Assembly: GCA_029532415.1 (NCBI GenBank)
Contig: JAQOTA010000008.1
Coordinates: 248,001-312,000 of the forward strand
From: Marasmius tenuissimus
Lineage: Eukaryota; Basidiomycota; Agaricomycetes; Agaricales; Marasmiaceae
Length of the DNA stretch: 64,000 nucleotides
Direction: 5' to 3'
Shown in pieces: positions 1-9,800 of this stretch. Each line of letters starts with the position of its first letter. Position 1 is the first letter of the stretch. Both the position numbers and the translations under genes were made by a program. A model generated the notes under the pieces. It was not told the origin of the DNA, did not search any database, and worked only from the letters and a program-made list of their open reading frames with translations.

Positions 1-2
1 TT

Positions 3-642
3 GCCGTTACGCCTACAGGCTCTGGAAAGACGGGATATATGGCGTTCTTCTTGATTGTGGCCAAGGAACTGGCTGAGCATCCTGCCAGTTACTCGGAAGT
101 CCCGCGCCCGATCATCAAGTGGTTACCAAAAAACCCTCTCATGCTCGTAGTGTGCCCTACAGATTATATGGAATATCAACTGGCACGTTTCATTTTGAAC
201 TGAATTGTCGATCTTCTTTAATATTGAACTTTTTCAATAGGAGCAGAATTTCAATGTACTCGGCTTGAAGGCTCTCGTTATTAACTCCACGGCCACCCAT
301 ACCGCAAGCGAGGCGGGGCTACCAAGTCCATGGAGACGTGCACAGGAGGAGGATGGCTTGTCTGCCCTACTGCTGAGTCCAGAGCAGCTTCAATGCAAGG
401 AGTTTGAGATTGCTCTCAGGAATTCCCACTTCCGCACTCGAATGTTTGCCGTGTCCGTCGATGAAGTCCATCTATTGCTCTCGTGGGGTAAACAATTTCG
501 GAAGTCATTTCAGGGAATCGGTCTAGCACGCTCTCGCCTTCGTGATGAAGTCGTTATACAAGCTGTGACAGCAACTATGAAGGGCTTTTTAGAGGGATAT
601 AGCTCTTCTCGGGTGATGCCCGAGCTGGACCAGGAAGTGTAA
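3..642 (+). pseudogene. RecQ-like DExH helicase fragment, 5' end off the window
   Basis: The reading frame opens at the left edge with a Walker A motif (TPTGSGKT, motif I) at about 12-35. After a short intron it continues with GLKALVIN and a DEVH motif II in the context VDEVHLLLSWGKQFRKSF, then SRLRDEVVIQ and motif III (TATMKG). This order and spacing fit the expanded RecQ-like ATP-dependent DNA helicases of Agaricomycetes. The frame stops at 640-642 soon after motif III, so the second RecA lobe is missing. The intron (183-240) only keeps the frame if its donor is GC (CTG|GCACGT) and its acceptor AG at 239-240; a GT donor at 187 would shift the frame. The truncation and odd donor, next to a retrotransposon nest, suggest a decayed copy. 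An undetected further intron could rescue it. Confidence 0.6.
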
Positions 643-1104
643 CTGGTCGCCCAATTTGCCATTACCCTCTCCTCACATTGTCGCGGGCGGTCCACAAGAA
701 TTCTTCTGTATATATCTTCCATGGAGATGGTTCACCAAAAAACTTGGGATATTGGAAGAGCTATAGTGAAACTTGGACTTGGTACAGCTTCGCAGACACA
801 CCAGTAAACACAATATATAGTTCCTGGAGAAGTCACACGTGTGATACAGTTGCAATTTCATACATTTTGCATTATAGAAGAACAACACGACAGAATTTCC
901 CCTTGATAATTCGTAGTCATAGTATAGTGTATCAAATTGAACTCTAAAAAGATTGGTGAGTTGGGAAGGTGAGGGGAAGTGGTATCAAATTGGGTAGTTA
1001 CTTACCCTGGACGTGAACACATGGTGGCCAGGTATAGTAGGTCAACAGCTCAAGTACATGATGAGTAAGAACATCCTTCCGAGGAGATTAAAGCGTCAAA
1101 CACT
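643..1104. other. Gap with no recognisable gene
   Basis: This stretch lies between the helicase fragment and the serpentine pseudogene. A short open frame at 678-947 has no recognisable motif and is probably chance. No repeat or RNA gene was seen. Confidence 0.4.
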
Positions 1105-1425
1105 TCAGGTCTCCAGAATCTCGCGATGGTGACATGTTTGGATGGGAAGCGCCAGGTCAGAGTGGGTGTGCAAGATGATTGGTTTGATCGTCAGTAATAA
1201 CACGACGACTGTAGCCCCCTGGATTGACTGTGGCTCGCCAACAGGGTGCTCGTGTGCCTCGTGAACACGGTATTTTCCAGTGTTTGTCCGTGACTGACTA
1301 GGAGTAAAACGACGACGGGATACATTCCCTGTAAGAGGAGAATGCTTGGGCTGCAATGAATACATGACAATAATGAAAACGACTCGCTGCAATTTGAGTG
1401 TTCACAGGCGTGTAAATGTTGCCAA
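1105..1425 (-). pseudogene. 3' end of a sixth 7-TM family-A gene, cut by a retrotransposon LTR
   Basis: On the minus strand the piece starts at the LTR edge with NIYTPVNTQIA, crosses a short intron, and resumes with GMYPVVVLLLVSHGQTLENTVF. These are the last two exons of the 7-TM family whose other copies lie at 24.7-31.0 kb and 47.8-51.9 kb. The intron donor reads GC (GCA|GCGAGT) where the paralogues have GT. Later, the conserved tail (RATVNPGGYSRRVI) appears in a different frame from the membrane segment, so there is a frameshift in the last exon. The upstream exons are absent: the sequence beyond the retroelement at 13566 does not resume the gene. This is a clear relic of a member inserted into and then deleted. 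Confidence 0.75.
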
Positions 1426-1580
1426 TGATGAGCCGGCATGACGCCTAGCGCAGAGGGCTACAGCATGGCTACACTACTACTTACCAGAGAGGAGTTTTAG
1501 AGAGGTAGAGGCAAGACATAGAAGCTCAAGCACACTGTAGATTTAAGTAGAGAACTACGAGCTTATATACATGTAGAGAC
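1426..1580 (-). repeat. Element A 3' LTR remnant (U5-side half)
   Basis: Matches the last ~155 bp of the 311-bp LTR, from the TATA region to the terminal CTCATCA. The missing LTR half and the end of pol were lost in one deletion: the breakpoint joins AAAGTCAAATTG of the RNase H region to the LTR at its TATA-proximal stretch. Compared with element B, about 313 bp (B 12158-12470) are gone. Confidence 0.85.
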
Positions 1581-4500
1581 CAATTTGACTTTGCCATCTT
1601 CAACACACAATCAAATATAATGATATCAAATATCAATGTGCTTGGTTTGGTGTTCTTGAACCGGGTTAGATGCAATGAAGATAGAGCCTTGATTATCTCC
1701 GCAGATTGGAATAGGACCCAAGTCAATTCCAAGTTCAGAGAGTAGCAATCTTATCCAGGAAGCTTGACGACTGCAATCCAACAGTACCATATACTCAGCC
1801 TCAGTGGAAGAAAGTGCTACAGTCTTCTGGGCATGTGATTGCCACGAGAAGATGCTGCCTGCTAACTTGAGGAAGTAGCCAGTGATTGAACGGCGCTTGA
1901 TAGGATCAGCAGCCCAATCTGAGTCTGTGAACGCAAGAAGACCTCCATCAGAGTCACCATCGTAGACAAGTGAATAATCTGATGTGCCAGCTAGATAGCG
2001 GCAGATATACAGAGCTTTATTGAGGTGCTCCTTTGTTGGATTGGAAGAGAACTGGGAAAGCTTCGTAACTGCATAGGCAATGTCAGGACGTGTGCCCAGC
2101 ATAATGTACAGAAGCAACCCAATCACAGACTGGAATGTGGAGCGAATGGCAGGATTGACTGGACCATCATTGGGAGTTGGCACATAGCCAGCAGGTAAGG
2201 GTGTTGGAGCACCTTTTGCATTCTGCATCCCAAAACATTCAAGGACTTTCTTCAGATAATCCTCCTGGTCAATCATGATCTTATTGCCTTCACGACAAAT
2301 GCTCATGCGGAGAAACTCGCTAGCATTGCCCATATCGCGGCATTCCCATCGAGCCATGAATTCAGCTTTCTTCTTGTCAACAAAAGCTTTATTAGGACCC
2401 ATGAAGAGTGCATTGTCAACGTATATGATCGCATACACAATTTCACCGCTCTTCGGATCTTTGCAGATGAAGAGTCCAGCATCAGAAGTCAGGTGTTTGA
2501 AGCCCAGTACTTCCATGGATGAGCTGAGAGTTTGCCACTACTCAAGGGCAGCTTGCTTCAGTCCATATAATGCACGACGCAGGCGTAGTACCTTACGTTC
2601 TTGGCCCTTGACTTTGAAGCCTTCAGGTTGTTCCATGTAAATCTCCTCAACAAGATCGCCGTAAAGGAAGGCGTTCTTGACATCAACAGAGGTGATGTAC
2701 CAGTTTTTGAGAGCTGTGAGAGCAAGCATCATCCAAACAGTCCCATAACGAACAACTGGTGAGAAAATCTCACCAAGGTCAACACCTTTGACCTGAGAGA
2801 AACCCTTGGCAACAAGTCTCGCTTTCTTGCGACCATTTGACTTAATGTCGAAGACCCATCTATTTCTGATGGCTTTGCAACGTTTAGGCAAGTCACAGAG
2901 TTTGAAGACCTTGCACTTACAAAGTGCCTCAAGTTCTTCGTGGCAAGCATTCTTCCATTCCTTCTGTTGCTCAACAGGCAACTTTAGAATATCGCAGAGT
3001 GTCCACTCTCTGATGTTAGAAAAATCAGGAGTATCGGATGTTGGAAGCGAATCATGAACTGGAACAGCGTTGTTCAACAGATAAATCACAAATCCTACTC
3101 CCCCTTCGTGGGTAAGTCTTTTGAGTACGCTTTCTTCCTCATGCAACTCAGTGCTTCTACTGGGTTCTGGAGCAGGCGGAGGCAGAAGTGGACCAGGAAT
3201 CCCCTTTTCACCACCTTTGCCTTTCCTAGATTGCGAAGAGCTAGGACAATCAACCGGATGTGAAGGTTCTTTGTCTCCAGTGACGTTTCTCCAAGCATTC
3301 TTATTTTCTAAGTCGCGATTAATGTCTGAGGGTTTATTTGAGTTCCGCTTTTCCCCAAGTATATTGCCAGGTTGCGTTGTACCCTTCCGCTGCCTCGAAG
3401 ACCAGCGTGGACCATCCGCTGCTGGTGCAGGCAGAGGAACGGCGGGTTTGCCTGGAGGCAGCGGAGGACTAGATTGAGGGAGTGGCACATCCCCTGGCGC
3501 AGGGCCACCTGCAGGTTCGTCAACCTGAGGTTCTGATCTCTTAGAAGGTTTGGAGCGACGTCTGAGATCTGGTAATGGAGCATCAAAACCGTCATCATCA
3601 GAGTCTTCATCTTCCGAAGGAATGTTGGGATTTTCACCCAAAGTAAATGGTTCACTACCTACAGGTGTGAAGCCACGAGTTTTGGCATCAGGGCACTTAT
3701 TGTACAGCGTTTCATTGAACAGTGCAGTGCTACCTTTGAACAGTGCAGTGCTACCTTTGAATACGGAATTATTACTTCGCATGAACAGGAAGCCTTTCAT
3801 CCCGTCACTTCTCATGAATAGTCCTGTTGAATCGTTCAGCACAACCGTTTTGTTGTGGTGTATACGGTATGCTTTGATCCCTCTGGATCCCATACTCTTT
3901 CAGTACTGCATTGAACTTATCTCCTTTGTACTCTCCCCCTTCATTGGACATCCAGGTCTTGACAACAGCATTGAATTGTGTCTTGACCATAGTAAGGAAG
4001 TCCCTCAAGGCGGGTACTGCCTCGTCTTTTGTCTTGAGCTTGGAGGTCCAAACGTAGGACATGCAGTCATCAAGAAAAGAGATGTAGTACTTGTACCGGT
4101 GATACGATTCAGCCGGGTACGACTTCAAATCCGAATGTATGCGTTCAAACAGTTTAGAAGCTCTAGTAGTAGAGTTGGGGAACGATTTCTCATGCATCTT
4201 GCCTTCAGCACAACCACGACACAAGGGTGGCTTCTTAGTAGGCATCTTAAGGTCAAGTGGGAAACCTTGCGTATGTTTCCAAGCTTTATTCAGGGCTTTA
4301 TCCGACGGATGCCCAAAGTGTCTGTGCTCAATATCGTAGTTGACGTTGTAAACGACCGACTTGGCCATTAAAACCTCAGCAGATGCTTTCCGCGAGTGTA
4401 CCCAATAAATGGTTTGACCAGGCATATGAGGGTAGGAAACAAGCGACTGTCGTCGCTGTGATGAGTAGAAGGCTAACTTCTTCGCGTTTCCACAAATTGA

Positions 4501-6255
4501 TAGACCATCTTGAAGGAACTCTCCCATGGATAGCAAGTGTATATCCAATTGTGGTATGTAATAGACAGGATAGAGACGTGAAACACGCTCAGTAAGTTTC
4601 CTGTCATGTCCTTCGATATTATGCTTAATGAAGACTGTGCCTTTGCCCTGGATCTGTATAGGGTTGCCCTTATTCGCAGTATTTACGATAGGACCATCAA
4701 GTGATTCATATTCAGCAAAATCATTCAAATCATTCGTGAAATGAGAGGAGGCACCAGAATCAAGGAGCCAACCCTGTGCGTTGTTCACACTTTTCTTTCC
4801 CTTACATTGTGTACATCCCACAAAGTGGGAACCGATTGCATGACAATAATATACAAGTGATTCCAGATCACTACGACTACCCCGTGAACTACTGATACCA
4901 ACTAATTGTGAGCATCGCTGTAGAGTCGTATCAGTTTGAGAAAGCAGGTCAAGATACGAAACTTGCCTGTCGTTGTGGAAAGATCCAAGAGAGACATCAT
5001 CCGGGACGTCCTCAACCCCTGCAGCTTCGGCAATGTCGTTGTCAACGTCATTACCGAATAGAGAGGTCATGTCTTCCATACCGTCGTCAGATCCCCAATC
5101 CATCTCTACATCTTCATCAGGATCAGCGCTACGAGAGTGTTTAGAAGAAGTAGAAGAAGAAGATCTGGCTCCCTCTATCCCTCATCATCCTCCAAAAGGC
5201 GCTTGGACGAGGACACATGTGGTTGTTCAATGCGGTCCTGGAGCGAACGATTGGTGGCGGACGTGAGATACCACACCGTCTTAGAGGCACCAAGTCTGTC
5301 AGCAAGGGAACATGCTCCACGGACATCATCAAATACTGACTGAGACGGCTTGAAGCTGGTGAAGGACTGCATGGCAGCCGGATTTTTCTTGACAGCTGGC
5401 TGTAGGACAGTGCTGTCACAAGACTTGTCCCAGTGACCGGTGAAGTGAGCTGGGGGCGGTGATCCCATAGCGCGAACAGGAGGGGTGCTGGCAATCTCAG
5501 CGCGCAAGGAGTTGTTGACTGCGTTCAACCCGATACGTTCCCTGCGGTCCATGATCGAGGAATAATGACGAATAGGAGCGGGGAGGCTATGACGGATGCA
5601 TAAGATGCCAGATGGGAGTGACCATGCGACTGATTGTTACCACCGTTGTTGCTGCCGGCATGGCCAGGACCCTGGTGCTGGTTAATACCACCACGGGTAC
5701 CACGCTGCTGCTGCTTCTTCTTCTTACTGTTGTTCTGGTTTGAAGAAGGACGTTGCTGCTGCTGCTGTGGTTGACACTGTTGGCCACGCTGCTGCTGTCC
5801 ACGTTGTTGACATTGCTGCAGTGGACGCTGCTGCAGATCAAAAGATGGCTTGCGGTTGCCAGCACGCTTGACCGCAGAGAGGCGGTTGGCAAGCTGAGGG
5901 TTCTGGCGCTTGTATTCGATCATGATGGCTTCATGAACGTCGGCTACAGTGAGGGCGCTGGAGCTCTCAGGATCCCTATTGAAGTCATGAAGGGACTTGG
6001 AGGAACCAGCATCCCATTTGGGAGGAATAGCTGAAAAGGAGGGCTTTGATCAACTCAGGGAGTTCAACCCTGACCCCGGCAAGATGTTCAATGTAGTGTT
6101 TGAACTTGGCAATGCCAGCCAGGAGATGGCTAGTGGTAAGCCAGAAGGACACCAACTTGACGAAGTTGCCATAAATGGCAGACAAGGTTGGTTCGCTGTA
6201 GGTGGTGACAATAGTGGACCAGGCTTTGGCAGCATCCATGTCCTTGAGAGGTTCA
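1581..6255 (-). pseudogene. Element A gag-pol remains (gag C-terminus to RNase H)
   Basis: Pieces in minus-strand order: gag middle (6239-5985), the Gln/Arg-rich gag tail (5923-5525), protease and integrase core (5103-3805, with DSGASSH and the zinc-binding HFGHPSDKAL...CRGC region), the pol linker and RT fingers (3893-2538), then RT palm and RNase H (2516-1626, with TDSDWA and STEAEY). Breaks: frameshifts near 5985, 5525 and 5103; a deletion after IHEK that removes about 260 bp present in element B (B ~9696-9953); a tandem duplication giving KGSTALF twice near 3720-3760; a TAG codon near 2537 where element B also has TAG; and YVDN instead of YVDD at about 2417. Not functional. Confidence 0.9.
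6251..6255. repeat. Target-site duplication, left copy (GTTCA)
   Basis: GTTCA directly precedes the 5' LTR of element B and is repeated at 12625-12629 directly after its 3' LTR. A 5-bp duplication is typical of copia integrases. It lies inside the gag reading frame of element A. Confidence 0.9.
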
Positions 6256-6566
6256 TGTTGAATCCGTGGACTATAATTAGATCCCGGTATATCCGAAGTC
6301 CCGGTTCATACTTCCCGCCATCATATTATGCGGGACTATTGTTCCATTTATCATTTCTACTTATGATCATATGTACAAATTCTATTATCATCCTTATATG
6401 GTATTCACTATAGTATCTACATGTATATAAGCTCATAGTTCTCTACTTGAATCTACAGTGTGCTTGAGCTTCTACGTCTCGCCTCTATCTCTCTAAACTC
6501 CTCTCTGGTAAGTAGTACTGTAGCCATGTTGTAGTCCTCTGCGCTAGGCGTCATGCCGGCTCATCA
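6256..6566 (+). repeat. Element B 5' LTR
   Basis: 311 bp, starting TGTTGAATCC and ending GCCGGCTCATCA. It differs from the 3' LTR at two positions (within CCCGGTTCATAC and GTAGTACTGTAG). It carries the promoter (TATATAA at 6424) and a strong splice-donor-like sequence (GTAAGTAG at 6508). Confidence 0.95.
6424..6430 (+). promoter_or_regulatory. TATA box in the element B 5' LTR
   Basis: TATATAA lies in the middle of the LTR, where the U3/R boundary is expected, about 140 bp before the LTR end. The same motif is kept in the 3' LTR and in both LTR copies of element A, so transcription would begin shortly downstream of it. Confidence 0.6.
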
Positions 6567-6833
6567 GGTTATGGGCCCCGGTTAGCCCGACTACAATGAC
6601 GAGCGCCTTAATGGCTGCTGTCAGTGACGAGCGCCCCTAGGCTGCTGTCATTGGCTAGCTAGGCTAGACCTGCATGTTGCCATTGACCTCTTAATTGAGT
6701 GCTCAATCTATGGCATAGATGTACGTCCTTCGACGACATCGGATCTAAAGGATCCAATGCTCCTCGTTGAGCATAGCGCCTTAATGGCTGCTCCCTGTGT
6801 TGATTAGACGCATGCTGATGCTGTCTTTTCTAG
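6508..6833 (+). other. Possible leader intron, LTR donor to acceptor just before gag
   Basis: The LTR has CTG|GTAAGTAG at 6508 and there is a pyrimidine-rich acceptor TGTCTTTTCTAG ending at 6833, 30 bases before the gag ATG. Splicing would remove the primer-binding site and several upstream ATGs. Both signals are also present in element A. This is inference from motif quality alone. Confidence 0.35.
6567..6581 (+). other. Primer-binding site of half-tRNA(iMet) type
   Basis: GGTTATGGGCCCCGG directly follows the LTR. Its complement resembles the anticodon-stem region of initiator tRNA-Met (GGGCCCATAACC), as in Drosophila copia, where an internally cut half-tRNA primes minus-strand synthesis. 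Element A has the same site (13240-13254). Confidence 0.6.
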
Positions 6834-6863
6834 ATCCAACACCAAACCTAACATCTTACTACT

Positions 6864-9800
6864 ATGTTCGACGTTAAGAAATTCTTCTCCGGTCGCTTCG
6901 ACGGCACTGGTTTCCGCCAGACCTATAACGGCGAAATGGAAGCTGTAACCAAGGCTCAAGGCCTTTATCGTCACCTTACTGGTGCGGCTAAGAAGCCTAC
7001 GTACCCGCTGGGGGAACCCATTGTTCCGACCATTACGGTCACTACGCCCCCTGGTGGAACTGCTCAGCCTGCAGCTGGAACTGACAGTGACGACGAACCT
7101 GATCGTCACCCTCCCACCGATGCTCAGATCACGGCGTACAATACTGCGCTAGAAGCATGGGAGGAGAAAGACCTCCAGCTGATGGGTATAATTCAGTTGA
7201 CCTCTACAAAGGAAGTCTTTGAACCTCTCAAGGACATGGACGCTGCCAAAGCCTGGTCCACCATCGTCACCACCTACGGCGAACCAACTCTGTCTGCCAT
7301 TTATGGCGACTTCGTCAAACTGGTATCCTTCCGGCTTACCACTAGCCATCCCCAGGCTCGCATTGCCAAGTTCAAACACTATATTGAACGTCTTGCCGAG
7401 GTCGGAGTTGAACTCCCCGAGTTGATCAAAGCCCTCCTTCTCATCGCAGCTATTCCTCCCGAATGGGACGCCGCTTCCTCCAAGTCCCTTCATGACTTTG
7501 ATAGGGATCCTGAGAGCTCCAGCGCCCTCACCGTCGCCGACGTTCATGAAGCCATCATGATCGAATACGAGCGCCAGAACCCTCAGCTTGCCAACCGCCT
7601 CTCTGCGGTCAAGCGTGCTGGCAACCGCGAGCCATCCTTTGGTCAGCAGCAGCGTCCACCTCAGCAACGTCAGCAGCGTGGACAGCAGCAGCGTGGCCAA
7701 CAACGTCAACCACAGCAGCAGCAGCAACGCCCTTCTTCGAACCAGAACAACGGTAAGAAGAAGAAGCAGCAGCAGCGTGGTACCCGCGGTGGTATCAACC
7801 AGCATCAGGGTCCCGGCAACGCCGGCGGTAACAACGGTGGTAACAATCGGTCGCATGGTCACTCTCATCTGGCATCCTATGCATCCGTCGTAGCTTCCCC
7901 TGCTCCTATCCGTCCTTACTCCTCGATCACTGACCGTAGGGAACGTATTGCGTTGAACGCAGTCAACAATTCCTTACGCGCCGAGATTGCCAGTGCCCCT
8001 CCTGTTCGCGCTATGGGATCACCACCCCCAGCTCACTTCACCGGTCACTGGGACAAGTCCTGCGACAGCACTGTCCCTCAGCCAGCTGTCAAGAAGAACC
8101 CGGCTGCCATGCAGTCCTTCACCGGCTTCAAGCCATCTCAGTCAGTATTTGATGATGTCCGTGAAGCACGTTCCCTTGTTGACAGACTTGGTGCCCCCAA
8201 GACGGCGCGGTATCTCAAACCCTTCGAACAGATCGTCACGTCCGCCGCCAATCGTTCGCTCCAGAACCGCATTGAACAACCACGTGCGTCCTCGTCCAAG
8301 CGTCTTTTGGAGGATGATGAGGGATATGAGGGAGCCGGATCTCCTTCTTCTACTTCTTCTAAACGCTCTCGTAGCGCTGATCCTGATGAAGATGTAGAGA
8401 TGGACTGGGGATCTGACGACGGTATGGAAAACATGACCTCTCTATTCGGTAATGATGTTGACAACGATATTGCTGAAGCTGCAGGGGTTGAGGACGTCCC
8501 GGATGACGTCTCTCTTGGATCGTTCCACGATGACAGGCAAGTACCATATCTTGACCTGCTTTCCCAAGCTGATGCAAATCTACAGCGCTGCTCTCAACTA
8601 GTTGGTATCAGTAGTGCGCGCGGTAGTCGTAGTGATCTGGTATCACTTGTAAATTTTTGCAATGCTATTTCAACCCACTTTGTGGGATGTACTCAATGTA
8701 AGGGAAAGAAAAGTGTGAACAACGCACAGGGTTGGCTCCTTGATTCTGGTGCCTCCTCTCATTTCACGAATGATTTGAATGATTTCGCTGAATATGAATC
8801 GCTTGATGGTCCTATCGTAAATACTGCGAATAAGGGCAACCCTATACAGATCAAGGGTAAAGGCACTGTCTTCATTAAGCATAATGTTGAAGGACATGAC
8901 GGGAAACTTACTGAGTGTGTTTCGCGACTCTATCCTGTCTATTACATACCACAATTGGACATACGTCTACTATCAATGGGAGAGTTCCTTCAAGATGGTC
9001 TATCAATTTGTGGAAACGCGAAGAAGTTAGCCTTCTACTCATCACAGCGACGACAGTCGCTTGTTTCCTACCCTCATATGCCTGGTCAAACCATTTATTG
9101 GGTACACTCGCGGAAAGCATCTGCTGAGGTTTTAATGGCCAAGTCGGTCGTTTACAACGTCAACTACGATATTGAGCACAGACACTTTGGGCATCCATCG
9201 GATAAAGCCCTGAATAAAGCTCGGAAACATACGCAAGGTTTCCCACTTGACCTTAAGATGCCTACTAAGAAGACACCTCTGTGTCGTGGTTGTGCTGAAG
9301 GCAAGATGCACGAAAAGTCGTTCCCCAACTCTACTACTAGAGCTTCTAAACCGTTTGAACGCATACATTCGGATTTGAAGTCGTACCCGGTTGAATCATA
9401 TCACCGGTACAAGTACTACATCTCTTTTCTCGATGACTGCATGTCCTACGTTTGGACTTCCAAGCTCAAGACGAAAGACGAGGCAGTACCCGCTTTGAGG
9501 GACTTCCTTACTATGGTCAAGACGCAATTCAATACTGTTGTCAAGACCTGGATGTCCGATGAAGGGGGAGAGTACAAAGGAGAAAAGTTCGATGCTGTAC
9601 TGAAAGAGTATGGGATCCAGAGGGATCAAAGCATACCGTATACACCACAACAAAACGGTTGTGCTGAACGATTTAACAGGACTATTCATGAGAAGGCTGA
9701 AGCTCTTCGTTTTGAAGCTTGTATGCCTCAGTCCTGGTGGGAATTCTGCCATGTGCACGCCGTCCACCTCTACAACCGCACTCCTGTGCAACATTTGAGC

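Noticed and set aside
3550..4371. 273-codon plus-strand frame
   Set aside because: Antisense shadow of element A integrase/RT; no motif of its own.
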